NCBI GenBank assembly: GCA_032164245.1
Contig: JAVMKO010000006.1
Span: 2,867,001 to 2,931,000 of the forward strand
Origin: Sternotherus odoratus
Lineage: Eukaryota; Chordata; Testudines; Kinosternidae
DNA: 64,000 nucleotides
Direction of reading: 5' to 3'
Position numbers and translations under genes: made by a program. The notes under the pieces were generated by a model. The model searched no databases. It was given only the letters and a program-made list of their open reading frames with translations, and was not told the origin of the DNA. Below, in pieces: positions 43,499 through 55,405 of the stretch (the first letter of the stretch is position 1; each line of letters begins with the position of its first letter).

Positions 43499-45694
43499 TT
43501 ATGCTTTTTCCAAATGTTCTCGTACTATAGGGGTTATTCGAGCTATTCGTTCTCTCATCTGTGTCACGTGCTCAATGACATTCTTTCCAGGGTTGGGTTG
43601 TTCTTCCCAGTCCTCCTTGGCAATATCTAAGATTCCACGTGGGTGGCATCCGTATAGTAGCTCAAAAAGAGAGAAACCAGTGGACGCCTGGGGAACTTCT
43701 CGTATTGCAAACATCAGGTATGGTAGAAGGGTATCCCAATCTTTTCCGTCCTGTGCTACCACCTTCCGGATCATACTCTTAAGGGTGCGGTTAAACCTCT
43801 CAACCAGGCCATCTGTTTGAGGATGGTAGACTGAGGTCCGTATGGCATGAATGCGAAGCAGGGTACATAAATCCTTCATTAATTTCGACATGAAAGGGGT
43901 TCCTTGATCAGTCAGGATCTCCTTGGGGATGCCCACTCTGGCAAAAACCTGGAGTAGTTCTTTTGCTATTGCCTTGGATGTGGGGTTTCTTAAAGGAATG
44001 GCTTCTGGATACCGTGTGGCATAGTCAAGGATGACTAGTACATGTCGGTGGCCCTGTGCTGATTTTTCCAGCGGGCCCACTAGGTCCATGGCTATCCTTT
44101 CAAAAGGGACTTCAATAATAGGCAAAGGTACTAATGGGGCCCGCAAGTGAGGTCGGGGACTATGCAACTGACATTCTGGGCAGGAGGTACAATAGCATTG
44201 GACCTCTGCGCGTATTCCTGGCCAATAAAATCTTCTTAGGACTCTTTCAAGTGTCTTGTCTACTCCTAGATGTCCCCCAAATAAATGACTGTGAGCTAAC
44301 TCCAGTACTGCCCTTGTGTGTTTCCGTGGGACTAAGAGCTGCTCTACCTCTTCCCCTCGTATTTGCACTATACGGTATAAAAGATCACGTTTGATTACAT
44401 AATATGGCCTCGGGCCTTTGGTCTTTCCTTCCACAGGCACACCATTTACTTCCACTACCTCCTCTCTCACATTCGCATACAAGGGGTCATTGGCTTGGTC
44501 CTGCCCGAAATTCTCCCGTGCGGTACCCATCTGACCTAACTCCACGGGACCTATTTCCACTCCATCCCTTTGGTTGTCCCTACTTGGGCTAGGAGCTGCC
44601 TCTGAGTCCTCACTGGCCTGAACTGTCTCCTGACCTTCTGAACGGGTTCGCTTACCCGCGAGGGAGGTTTTCTGGTTTTTCACTAGAATCCTGGTCCCTA
44701 GTCTTTTATCTGCCCTCTTTTCCCGCCTAGACTTTCGGGATTTCCCAGGGGATGAAAATAGCTCTGGGGCAAATTCAGCAAAAGTTGGGGTGAGGCTATC
44801 TGTAGGTGCCTCCGGCTCAACCTGGGGGGTGCTACCCTCTTCTGGCTCTACTGGGAGGAGTAAACTCTCAAATCCGGGGAAGTCCCTACCAATTAATACC
44901 AGATAGGGGAGCTTGGGGACCACCCCTGAAGCTACCCTGGTAGTCTTCCCCTGGATCTCAATCCGTACCGGGATTGTGGGGTAAAAATTTACAGTGCCAT
45001 GGACGCACGTTACCCCTGTGTTTTTGGCCCGGGTTAGTTGGTCTTGTCCCACCAACTTCCCTGAGACCAGCGTAACAGCACTTCCGGAATCTACTAATGC
45101 TGTGGTCACAATACCGTTCATTTTTACCGACCTTGTATACCCATGTGGGGTCATTGCGACCCCTACCAGGCCTAGTAGGCCACATTGTTCCCCATGATCC
45201 CCCAGATTGCACTGCATAGGCTCTTCCCTGTTGGGGCATTGGGCTGCTATATGCCCCCATTCTCCACACTCATAACACCGACCCCTTATCCCAGTTGCTG
45301 CCTTCGGTCTGGGGCTATTTGGTCGGCCTCCCAAACTCTCTCTTTCCAAACCCCCAGGTCCTGTCTTGGCCTCGGCCCAGTCCTCGGTATCTTTCCTCCC
45401 GGTTATGGTTCTTCTATAGTTCTCAACAATCCGGGGCCTTGGTTTTGGGGCTGGCTTCCTGGTTTGTCGTGTCTCACCCCGTGGGGTTTGGAACAGTTCC
45501 CGGGATGCCAGCTGTCTTTCCACGAGAGAGACCAACTCATCATAGGTGGAGGGGTCATTCTTGCCAACCCAAACCCAGAGGCCTGGTGGTAACCCTCTCA
45601 TATACCGGTCCAGTACCAGCAGCTCCATCATTTTTTCAGAACTGAGAGCCTCAGGGCGCAGCCATTTCCGGGTCAGGTGGATCAGGTCAAACAA
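43499..45694 (-). pseudogene. Gmr1-like gag end, CCHC knuckle, protease and integrase
   Basis: 731 open codons. Residues 140-153 form a CCHC knuckle ([14 protein letters not shown]). At 199-210 is the protease site [13 protein letters not shown] spacer of about 200 residues rich in E, S and K follows. Integrase has an HHCC zinc domain (H470, H475, C505, C508), then D537 (AMDLVG), D596 (LTDQGTPF) and E632 ([11 protein letters not shown]), the DDE triad. The run ends at TAA at 43499 within the helix before the C-terminal domain. RT does not lie between protease and integrase, unlike in ordinary Gypsy elements. Confidence 0.92.
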
Positions 45695-45700
45695 TTGGGA

Positions 45701-46220
45701 TCACGGTGTCTTCTCCTCGGTATACTGCCATTCATGGAACCTCTGGGCTCGCAATGCCATCGTTACTCCATATCTGGCCAGGATTTCTGCCTTCAGTTGG
45801 GGGTAATCTGCCGCAGTTTCTGCGGCCATATCATAGTATACCTTCTGGGCCTCTCCACACAGGAACGGGGCAAGGATACCAGACCACTGGTCTCGGGGCC
45901 AGGCCTCCCGCAGGGCTGCTCTCTCAAAAGCCAGGAGGTATACTTCCACATCATCCTCCTTGGTCATTTTCTGCAGACAGTAGCTGGCCTGTATGGTCTG
46001 CGTCCCTTCATACCCGCGGCTCCTCTCTGTAAGGGCCTTTACCTGATTCATTAGTTCCTGCAGCAGGGCTCGGTCCTGGGCAGCCTGAGTCATCAATAGA
46101 CGATTAGTCTCTAGTCTCTTGCTGCACCCGAGTTGCCTCCTGTTGGGCAGTTGCTTGGACCCGGGTAGCCTCCTGCTGAGCCACAGTGGCTTGTATTAGG
46201 GCCTTGACCACATCATCCAT
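45701..46220 (-). pseudogene. Gmr1-like gag N-terminal region
   Basis: ATG at 46220-46218 begins [20 protein letters not shown], an N-terminal helix with repeated QQEATRVQ. A perfect 7-bp tandem duplication (agtctct at 46106-46112 and 46113-46119) throws the frame off. From about 46100 the main frame runs to a TGA at 45701 through [18 protein letters not shown], which resembles the gag capsid of Gypsy elements. It continues in the same frame after the stop. Confidence 0.8.
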
Positions 46221-46271
46221 CTTAGCCAAAACCTTCCTGTCCCTAACCCTGGTTTAAGTCCCCAGCGCGTA

Positions 46272-46290
46272 GATCCCACCTCTGACACCA
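46272..46290 (-). other. Gmr1-like primer binding site, tRNA-Leu type
   Basis: Two bases inside the 5' LTR the minus strand reads TGGTGTCAGAGGTGGGATC, close to the complement of a tRNA-Leu 3' end (TGGTGTCAGAAGTGGGATT). Identification of the tRNA is from memory. Confidence 0.65.
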
Positions 46291-46292
46291 CG

Positions 46293-46858
46293 TGTGGCAA
46301 ATTACTTCCACGATATTGATGGGTCCTGCGCTTTCTCTTCTTGTGGGGGAATTCAGGGAGCCTTTTTCTTGCCTCTGAACAGGGTATTAACCGTCCCACT
46401 AGTATCCTAGAGGGGAGAACGGGAGAGGGAGGGACCCGGGCCCACCCTCTACTCCGAGTCCCAGCCCAGGGGCCCTGAGGATAGCGGTAAACCACTGGGA
46501 TTGGCTACTCCTTCCCCTGGACTACTTCCCTCTTCTACTCTTCAGTTTGTGGGGGGGCTTCCTGCCCTCTCTCTACACAAGCCAGGTGTTCCTTTACTTA
46601 GGGTCTGGGCCTTTCTTAGCTCACCGCAGCACTTCTCCAAACTGTTCTCTGCTCCAATGCCTCCAAACTCCTTCCAAACACCCACACCTGTCTGCCTGAG
46701 GCAGGGGTTTTTATTAAGGCCTTAATTGACAGCAGGTGCTCCTAATTAACCTGCTGCCTGCTTCCCTAGTCTACAGGGAGCCACGCCCTAATGAACCTGG
46801 AGCTGATATATCTCCCCTCAAGCACTCTGCCACAGCTCCTTGACCTTCCTCTATCACA
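46293..46858 (-). repeat. Gmr1-like 5' LTR (566 bp)
   Basis: It begins TGTGGCAAATTACTTCC and ends CTCTATCACA on the plus strand, paired with 41189-41766. The flank aaag after it matches the one before the other LTR. Confidence 0.9.
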
Positions 46859-46859
46859 A

Positions 46860-47680
46860 AAGCTAAGTTTGAAGAAAATGTGTAGTAAAAGTCCATTATT
46901 TTCATTGGCCTGTCCATAACTTTAGCAAATGTTTCAAACTATTTTTTTTAAAAAAAGTTCAACTATTTTGTTGTTTAGGGTTTAGCTACATTCGATAGCG
47001 TGCAAAATAGGATTTTGTTGGAAACACTCCTTAGTCTCAGGTGGAGTGACATAGATGGCTTAGTTACAAGGATCAGACAGCACTTTCAAAGGATTACCCT
47101 TCAAGCCTCACTGGGCCATGTTAAATCTCTTACAAGTTAATTTTTTAAAAATCAGATTCTGTAGTTTTCAAATGAGATACCATTGCCTAATAAAAAGGAA
47201 AGATTTTCTCAGGCACCTGCAGGTAGCAAAGACCCTGCAGAAAACAATTCCACACATGATATCTTTGAAGACAGAAGAAAAATATTGGATTTTGGACAAT
47301 GTGAAATCCAATTTTGTTTGTTTCTATTTACTTCATGGAAATAAAGTGGAGTAGGTCATGCTTCCACTAGATGGCAAACATTCCCCTTCTTATTTGTATT
47401 CTCAGCAATCTTAAACTCAAAGGCTGCTAAAAGTTCACCTTCCACGTAAAGCTATGGGTGGCTGGACTTCTGTTGAAAATACAGTATAGCTATATTTATT
47501 AATAATAATAATACTGTTATATAGACTGTCTCATCCATAGATCTCAAAGCATAAGGATGAGTAAGAGTTCAGATAAAATAAGAGCTGACCTAAACCTCGT
47601 TACAAACGGAACTTTTTGTTGAGGTTTGAAAAGCTGTGATTATATCCTCCCCATTTTATTGCTTTGCTGCCTCTGCATAT
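46860..47680. other. No gene recognised
   Basis: AT-rich sequence with a small (AAT)n tract near 47500 and part of a common vertebrate repeat (catccatagatctcaaagca) near 47535. No exon signature. Confidence 0.35.
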
Positions 47681-47684
47681 CCTG

Positions 47685-48010
47685 GTATAGATTGTAAGAC
47701 CCGAAGGAGCCATTATCTAGTCTGACCTCCTCGATAACACAAGCCATAGAACCTCACCCAGTAACTTCTGAATCAAGCCCATAACTTTTAAGAGATGCAA
47801 TTGCTCTACCAGAATGATAGCCAGTCTTGATTTAAGAACTGAAGTAACAAAATTAATCTGTTCCAATGGTTAATTACCCTCATTATTAAAAATTTGCACC
47901 TTATTTCTATCCTGAATTTGTTTAGATTCAGCTTCTAGCCACTGCATCTTGTCTCTTTGGCTGCTAGATAAAAGAGCTTCACTAGGGACTTTTGAAGCTT
48001 TAGGCTAATT
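47685..48010 (-). repeat. L3-type LINE fragment
   Basis: Inverse L3 3' region: atctagtctgacctcctcgata, acaagccatagaacctcacccagtaac, then gctctaccagaatgatagccag and gcagcttctagccactgc-like sequence. Degenerate, no open frame. Confidence 0.65.
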
Positions 48011-48819
48011 AGAAGGGGGATCTCAACACCAGCCCCACATGCGCCAGCACAGAGACAACCAGAGGGATGGGCACCATCTTTTCATTCTGTTTGTTCAGTG
48101 TCTACCAAAATGGGGTCCATGATATACAAATAAATCATTATTGTCCTGTGGGATTCAGAATGATGTGATTCCGATGGCACAGAGAGGATGCAGCAGTTAT
48201 TCCCACCTATAGACTGCAATGGTGACTGCACTGTTCCTGGATGTGGGATTTTGCTCTGGTTTCATGAGGGTGACATGAACGTCATCCTGGTTGTCTCTGT
48301 GCTGGTGTATGTGGGGGCTGGTGTTGAGATCCCCCTTCTGATTAGCAGAAAGCTTCAAAAGTCCCTAGTACAGCATCTCACTACAGGTGTAACTAATGCA
48401 GAAAACCATGTGTGAGTCCTTTCCAATAGGGCAACTGTGAGAAATTGGCTAGAATCAGCATTCGTTATTTGTCCCTGGAAAGGGACCTACGTAGGTTCAC
48501 AGACGTCATCAGTTTTCCTCTTTAGTAGGCTCCCTGCTTTTACAAATAGAAACGCTCTCCAGCCAGGTAGACTGCTAAGGAAAATTGACCTGAGTGCTAC
48601 TCGTGTGTAAATTGCTTATAGTGGCCAGCCGAGACCAGAACTAAAGGGTCATGGCCAGAGGGTGGAAGGAGGCAAGTGCAGAGAATTAGGTTGTAAAGAG
48701 TGTCAGGAGCCAGAAATAGTGAGCAAGAAGTGCAAAGAGGGAGCAAATGGAAAACTAAACAGATCAAAAAGGGGATGCAGAAAACAAAAGGAAAAATGTG
48801 GGGTGAAAGAGGGACAAAA

Positions 48820-48892
48820 ATTCATAGATTTTAAGGCCATGCGGGACAATTACACTCATCTAGCCTGCATCACACAGGCCTTAGAACTGTGA
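48820..48892 (-). repeat. Short L3-type LINE 3' end
   Basis: aaattcatagattttaaggccatgcgggacaattac then tctagcctgcatcacacaggcc is the inverse of an L3 3' end. Confidence 0.5.
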
Positions 48893-48911
48893 CACATTTG
48901 GAGCTGCTCTG

Positions 48912-49240
48912 TAATAAGTTATAGGCTCTAAAGAGGATGGATCTAGACTGTTCCTAGTGGTAGCAGATGACCAAACAAGGAGTAATGGTCTCAAGTTGAA
49001 GTTGGGTTGGTTTAGATTGGATATTAGGAAAAACTTTTTCACTAGGAGGGTGGTCAAACATTGGAATGGGTTACCTAGGGAGGTGGTAGAATCACCTTCC
49101 TTAGAGGTTTTTAAGGTCAGGCTTGATAAAGCCCTGGCTGGGATGATTTAGTTGGGGATTGGTCCTGCTTTAAGCAGGGGGTTGGACTAGATGACCTTCA
49201 GAGGTGCCTTCCAACCCTAATATTCTATGATTCTAAGAAT
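48912..49240 (+). repeat. CR1 LINE 3' end
   Basis: Plus-strand CR1 with a readable ORF2 C-terminus ([21 protein letters not shown]) ending at about 49150, then ggttggactagatgaccttcag, gtgccttccaaccctaat and the terminal attctatgattcta repeat. Same subfamily as the element at 27936. Confidence 0.85.
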
Positions 49241-49244
49241 ACTA

Positions 49245-51170
49245 TATGTTCTGTGGGGTGTAAGAATGTCTACCACGTACAGCGTTAATTCACTAAGCAG
49301 GTGTGGTGTTTTGGGGTTCACCCTGGCCAGTCAGGGATTCAGCCAACTAGTTACTGGGCACCGACAATGAACAGACATTTCAAAACTTAACAACTGATGG
49401 CTGGGTGCAGAGAGGGGAAACCACCCTCTGTAAGAAGCCACCTGGATACAGTGAGTTGGAGAACAAAGAGTTGAGGTGGAGGCCAGGTGACCAGTTTTGC
49501 CTGGGAAAGACAACAAAAGTGAGAGGAGAGGCAACAGGACATGACTGAGGGTCGGCTGTTGGAAGCAGGACACTTTTTCTAGTTTGGGTCTATGGGGAAT
49601 AGTGAGGGCTCTGGGCCTGACCAAGATGGACTTAGCTATAACTGTCTAGTTTCTGTGGTAACAAAGAACCTGCCTATGTTGTGTTCCAGACAACTAATAA
49701 ACCCTTCCGTTTTACACCGCTGGCTGAGAGTCACTGCTGACTGTCGATGTTGGAGGTGTGTATAAGACTTCCCTCAGGTGTCCTATTCAGGTGCACTCAT
49801 TGTGGGGAGCTCATGGCGGAGAACAGGGGTGCTGAAGGCTCTGAGGTCTGTCCCAGGAGACACCGACGCCAAGGAGGCTTATCCTAGTGAGTGTGTGCTC
49901 TGACAGGTATCACACTGAAGCGGGTCCTGCCTGAGATTGATTCAGTGCTGTTCCAGAGCACCAAGCCTGGAGTAAACTATAATCACACCTTTCAGAGTTT
50001 CCTGGAGTAGACTGTAATCTCTGAGGTATCCTGTGAAGCAGTGTCATTAGTGCCAACTTGCAGCATCAACAGTGGACCCTGACTCATCAACTTCAGAAGC
50101 CTATCCATTCTTGCAGTCACAGCTCATGTCTTGACTCTGGGAAGATCTCACACCATCTTTTTGCTTGCCTGTCCCTTGCCTCAATTCTTCAATGACTCTT
50201 ACCATAGACTTCCCAGAAAAAATTATCTATCATCTTTGGCTGGTTGGAGGCCATTGTGAACATATTTGTGTCATGCCAGCTAGGTGGAGCGGCTATCCAC
50301 ATATGCATCCTATACACCTCTCCATTCCATTCGATCAGCTGGATCTTCAGAGAAATCTGCTTTTATTTCCATGCTGAGAATGTGGTAACAATTGGATACT
50401 TCTAGCTGTGTGGAATTCCTCCTGGTCCTCTTCTCTCTGGTGGTCACATCCTGCCCATCCTTGCCTGCTTCCACCTGTGAAGAATGCCTCTTGGTCCTTT
50501 TTCTTCTGGGGATTATGAAGGGTCAACCTCCTTCTCTGATTTCCACTCTGTCTGGTTCCTTAGGGACCCATTCCTTACTTTCTTGGATCTGTGGTTGTGA
50601 TGCTTTTGGTCTCTGGTTGTCCAAGTACTCCTTATGCTCTCTACTTCTGGCTTCAGGAAGGAAAGAAAACATGTCTCAATTGTTGTTCCAGTGCTGGCCA
50701 TCCTGGTATAGAATATAGAAATGTATCTAGAAAGCCTCTCACACTGCCCACAAGTCTCATGAGATGTTTCTCTTTCCCTGTGTAGGAGCTCACTAGGTAG
50801 CTAACTTCTATATTAAGTCTCGCTGCTTAACTCCACCCCTTCACTAATCAGGAGGGATTAACCACTCCAATGTCAAACACCAGGACCAATCACAGACCCA
50901 CGGGTCCCAGCCACAGGGCCCTCACTGAAACACAGCTGTGTCTCCCCTGGTATGTTTAGAGCCCAGAAGCCCAGCCATATCATGTGCACAGAAAAAAACA
51001 ACCCACACATAGTTCACCAAGCACAAGGGTTGCAGCGGCTACTCCCTTCTACACCACTTGTTCACCTGGCAAAAGTGGGGTGAGTGAGTGAGAAATAGCA
51101 GGGGGATGAGGGAGATTGAAGGATGTCCTGCTGCTAAGGCACCCCGGAACATCTTCCATAGATGAAAAGG
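49245..51170. other. No recognised feature
   Basis: Mixed sequence with short open frames only. I saw no exon with conserved domain, no RNA gene and no repeat with clear ends. Confidence 0.35.
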
Positions 51171-51177
51171 CAAAAGA

Positions 51178-51560
51178 ACTCAACACTACCTGTAAGGGAT
51201 TAATAGAGCCATAGGGAGGCTGCACAAGAAGCAGCTAATAGAAGAGGGGCTGTGAGGGGCAGCCAATCAGGGCCCAGCAGGCTCATATAAGGAGAGCTGC
51301 AGCGCAGAGCCGTGTCAGTTACTCCCCGCAGCTCAAGGAGGGAGGACTAGGTGCTTTGTGAGTGGAAGGAAGTCAGAGTAGTGCTGGGCAGGATGCTCCT
51401 GGCTGGCTGCTAGGACGGGCGTGCTGAGTCCCTGACATAAGGGAAAGACTGTGCTAGGCCTGCCGAGAAGTGGCCCAGGGAAATGCACAGAGGAGTGAAG
51501 GGGATGTAGCGTGTGGCTGCCATCTATAGGGTACCTGGGCTGGGACCCAAATTAGTGGGC
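51178..51560 (+). repeat. LTR-like dispersed repeat, copy 1
   Basis: It shares with 56610-57060 the sequence taatagagccatagggaggctgcacaa, ggggcagccaatcagggcc (a CCAAT box), catataaggagagctgcag (TATA-like) and gtcagttactccc. A CCAAT box followed about 35 bp later by a TATA-like box and then gagctc resembles an LTR U3 promoter. Neither copy shows clear TG...CA ends, so this may be an LTR fragment or another promoter-bearing repeat. Confidence 0.5.
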
Positions 51561-53450
51561 AGGCCCTGATCCCCTACTTGCCACTGGGGAAGTGGCAAGA
51601 CAATTGACTGCAATCGCCTCTTGACTGCCCCCCCCCCCCCCAGTGAGGACAAGCCCTAAAACAAGTTCCACGATATAGGACTGCTGCCCAACGCTCTTGA
51701 CAGATAATTATAAACATCCAAAGATGCAACAAATAAAACCATTTAAAACAGCAGCACTCCTCTGTCCTCCACCTCCTCAAATCACTAGTACTCCTTAGAA
51801 TCCCCCCCCACACACACACATCTTCCTCTTATATTACTGTAGCATAGGCCTACCTCATGAACTAGGCTAGGAGTTAGAAGAGACTTTTTCTTGTGTTTCT
51901 GTGGTGTTTGCGCCATCCCAAGTACAAGAACACACTCACCTCTTTCTTTCAGTTAAATGGAACTGTGACCAAGTAAACTAAAATCCAAAATCACTCCGGT
52001 TGCAACTTGCAACTGAGAGTAAAATGTCCTGTGGCTCTCCATTTTTATCACCACATACAGCAAACATGGTCTATTCACCTGCTGAGCTGGGAAGCCACCA
52101 AAAATGTTGCTGTGCTAGTACAGCCTTTTAATTAAAAATCAGATTTTCCCCTTATGAGTATTAGTTTTTAACGGATTAAACCAAACCTAATTCTAAGGAA
52201 TGAGTCAGTATTATCTCTTTGTTTCCTAACGTGCAACTGATGTCCAGTAGCTGGTTCTGCCGGTGTATGAGGTCAGCTCTGCCACTAATTAGACTTACAG
52301 AGTCATTTATCTTCCCTGAGCAAAAGAGAACAGATGTTTGTTACCAAACTGCAGTTGTCTCAGTGGTGACAACAGATAAGCACCTGCTGCAGAGTAACAA
52401 ATAAACCCCAATATTGTATGTTTTCCTAGCTTTCAATGAACAGGTAAGCAATTCCGTCCCCCATCTGTTGCATGTCATGAAACCCAACCCCGATTGCAGG
52501 GAGCAGCACATTCATATTCAATGGCAAGCTGGCAATGCCTGGATTGAATATAGAACATGAAGGGAACTAACGAGTAAAAAATAACTGACTGGAAGAAATG
52601 GAGTCATCCTCTAATAGGCTAGTGTAAACTTGGATGGAGTATCAGACAGATTGACACAGTCTGATGCTTCATGGTGTCCTATAAGCAGATCAGTTTTGTC
52701 CCCTTTCTACATGTGCAGCATTGTACAATTGACCTGGTGAGTTGTTGGAGTGGGGGGCAGTTGCTTTGTTGCTACCAGCTGGCCACTTCCTGAGGCTAGA
52801 TCTATATCACACTCTTCCTTTTCACTGCCCAAGTTGCTCGTTTCTTCTTCCAAGTGTGTGTGTTAAAGTGTTACGTGATTTAACACACACATACGCACGC
52901 ACAGTGAATGGATTGGACTGAGGGTTTCCTTCCCTGAGAGCTGATCCTGCTTCAGGCATCACTCCCTTGGTGATTATTCATCAGCACATTTAGGATGGCT
53001 GTTTTTAGGAAGTAACACATTGTGATTATTAGGCCTCAGCCTTTCCCCCCAAGATGGTGAGAAGACTTTGCAGGTCCCAAGGTCTCATAAGAAATTATGC
53101 AAAATAACCTGGGAGTTTAAGAATTCATGTGCCTCCTTGCTGTAGCTCACCCCCGTAACAGTTGCATCTGTAAGTGCTGCTGTTAATGCTTGCCTCAGTA
53201 TGGCTACTATTTTCCATCTCTTAGCCTCTTCTCTGTGTAAGAGGCAAGAAGGACAGATATGTGGGCGCAGGCACTGCCTGAGGACCATTTACTTGCTCTT
53301 CCTGCTACCAAAAATGGTGATAGAGCAAATCTCATTTTATGCAAATACTTTGCTCAGGGGTGTTCTAACGAGTGAAATTTTTTGAAAGCTGATGAGATTT
53401 TGAAAGTCTATGTTAATTTTTGCAGCAAAATTAATTTCCTAAATGTATTA
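51560..53450. other. No gene recognised
   Basis: It contains a C run (51629-51642), a short CA repeat near 51815 and a 13-bp perfect inverted repeat (tgtgtgtgttaaa at 52855-52867 and its inverse at 52879-52891). No coding feature supported. Confidence 0.4.
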
Positions 53451-53454
53451 TTGT

Positions 53455-53575
53455 ATTACAGTAGCACCTTGAGGCTCCATCTGCTTACCTATTGTACTAG
53501 GTGATTAACAAATATATAGCAAAGGCTCTTCCCCAAAGAACTTACAGCCTAGCTGAGTCAGACAAACTAAACACA
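53455..53575 (-). repeat. SINE tail, MIR/CORE type
   Basis: Read on the minus strand it gives gtaagttctttggggaagagc, ttgttaatcacctagtacaat and aaggtgctactgtaatacaat. This is the same tail as the SINE at 23580-24170. Confidence 0.6.
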
Positions 53576-53584
53576 ATGGTCCCA

Positions 53585-55405
53585 TGTAACAAAGAGTCCT
53601 GTGACACCTTAAAGACTAACTAAAGTTTTCAAGCATAAGCTTTCGTGGGCTAATACCCACTTCGTCGGATGCAAGCAGTGGAAGTGTCCAGGGGCAGGTA
53701 TAGATAAGTAGGCAAGAACCAGGTAGGAGGTAACAAGGTTAGTCCAATCAGCCTGAACCAGCTTGTTATCTCAAATCAGGGAGGGTGAGGTATTCCTCTA
53801 GCAGCTGAATTGGAGGTGTGAACTCTGAGAGAGGAGAAGCTGTTTTTGTAATTAGCAAGCCATTCAAGATCTTTGTTCAATCCCAGATTGATTGTGTCAA
53901 ATTTGCAAATGAATTGCAGCTCTGCAGTTTCTCTTTGCAGTCTGGACTTGAAGTTTTTTTGCTGCAGTATGGTGACTTTTAAATCTGTAATTGTGTGTCC
54001 AGGCAGGTTGAAGTGTTCTCCTACAGGTTTTTGTATATTGCCATTCCTGATATCTGATTTGTGTTCATTTATCCTTTTTCGTAGGGACTGTCCAGTTTGG
54101 CCGATGTACATAGCAGAGGGACATTGGTGGAATATAATGGCATATATGACATTGGTAGATGTGCAGGTGAATGAACCAGTGATGGTGTGGCTGATCTGGT
54201 TAGGTCCTGTGATGGTGTTGCTGGTGTAGATATGTGGGCAGAGTTGGCATCGAGGTTTGTTGCATGGATTGGTTCCTGAGTTGGAGTTATTGTGGTGCGG
54301 TGTGCTGTTGCTGGTGAGAATCTGCTTCAGGTTGGCAGGTTGTCTGTGGGCCAGGACTGGCCTGCCTCCCAGGGCCTGTGAAAGTGAGGGATTATTGTCC
54401 AGGATGGGTTGTAGATCACTGATGATGCGTTGGAGAGGTTTTAACTGAGGATTGTAGGTGATGGCCAGTGGTGTTCTGTTGTTTTCTTTCTTGGGCTTGT
54501 CTTGCAGCAGTAGGCTTCTGGGTACACGTCTGGCTCTGTTGATCTGTGTCCTTATTTCCTTGTGCGGGTATTGTAGTTTTGAGAAAGCTTGGTGAAGATC
54601 TTGTAGGTGTTGGTCTCTGTCTGAGGGGTTGGAGCAAATACGATTGTACCTCAGTGCTTGGCTGTAGACAATGGATCGTGTGGTATGTCCGGGATGGAAG
54701 CTGGTGGCGTGAAGGTAGGCATAGCTGTCGGTAGGTTTTCGGTAGAGGGTGGTGTTGATGTGGCCGTCATTAATTTGCACCGTGGTGTCTAGGAAGTGGA
54801 CTTCCTGTGTGGACTGGTCCAGACTGAGGTGGATGGTGGGGTGGAAGCTGTTGAAATCATGGTGGAATTCTTCCAGAGTTTCTTTCCCATGGGTCCAGAT
54901 GATGAAGATGTCATCGATGTAGCGTGGATAGAGAAGGGGCGTGAGTGGATGAGAGTTGAGGAAGCGTTGTTCCAGGTCAGCCATAAAAATGTTGGCATAC
55001 TGTGGGGGCATGCGGGTGCCCATAGCAGTGCCACTGGTCTGGAGGTATATATTGTCACCAAATCTGAAATAATTGTGTGTGAGGATAAAGTCACAGAGCT
55101 CAGCAACCACTTGTGCTGTGGCATCATTGGGGATACTATTCCGGACAGCTTGTGTGGGATGTTTGTGTAGAGAGCCTCTACATCCATGGTGGCTAGGATG
55201 GTGTTTTCTGGAAGATCACCAATGCATTGTAGTTTTCTCAGGAAGTGGGTGGTATCACAGAGCTAACTGGGAGTGCTAGTGGCATAGGGTCTGAGTAGAG
55301 AGTCCACATATCCAGACAGTCCTTCAGTGAGAGTGCCAATGCCCGAGATGATGGGGCATCCAGGATTTCCAGGTTTGTGGATCTTGGGTAGTAGATAGAA
55401 TAATT
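53585..55405 (-). mobile_element. Penelope-like element, 5' truncated
   Basis: The 3' end is the tail caaagagtcctgtgacacc...acttcgtcggatgcaagc on the plus strand. It contains an RT and a GIY-YIG endonuclease on the minus strand, the Penelope architecture. The 5' side is cut within the RT at [13 protein letters not shown] (about 55400), where MIR sequence begins. Frame changes occur near 55260 and 55110. Penelope elements insert with RT plus a GIY-YIG nuclease and lack an AP endonuclease. Confidence 0.9.
53776..55110 (-). pseudogene. Penelope-like RT and GIY-YIG endonuclease
   Basis: 444 codons. RT palm motifs: GTAMGTRMPPQYANIFMADL (motif B) and YPRYIDDIFIIW (catalytic DD), then HFLDTTVQI and LYRKPTDS. 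Motif A (MDVEALYTNIPH) is upstream in another frame at 55187. After a linker with a small cysteine cluster (CNKPRCQLC), the endonuclease has AMYIGQTGQSLRKRINEHKSD with the conserved Y, G, R and E-containing helix. Ends at TGA just before 53776. This main segment is open, so the copy is fairly young, but the N-terminal RT is broken. Confidence 0.88.

Larger units (their letters stand above)
41189..46858 (-). mobile_element. Ty3/Gypsy retrotransposon with integrase before RT (Gmr1-like)
   Basis: Complete 5.67-kb element on the minus strand. LTRs are 46293-46858 (5') and 41189-41766 (3'), flanked by a 4-bp duplication aaag. A tRNA-Leu-type primer site and a polypurine tract are in place. Leftward the order is gag (from ATG at 46220), CCHC knuckle, protease, integrase, integrase C-terminus, RT, RNase H. 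Standard Ty3/Gypsy elements have integrase last; the copia-like order within a Gypsy-type sequence is the hallmark of the Gmr1 group of deuterostomes. One reading frame serves gag through RT, now interrupted by a 7-bp duplication, three nonsense codons and a frameshift at the RT catalytic motif. Confidence 0.93.
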
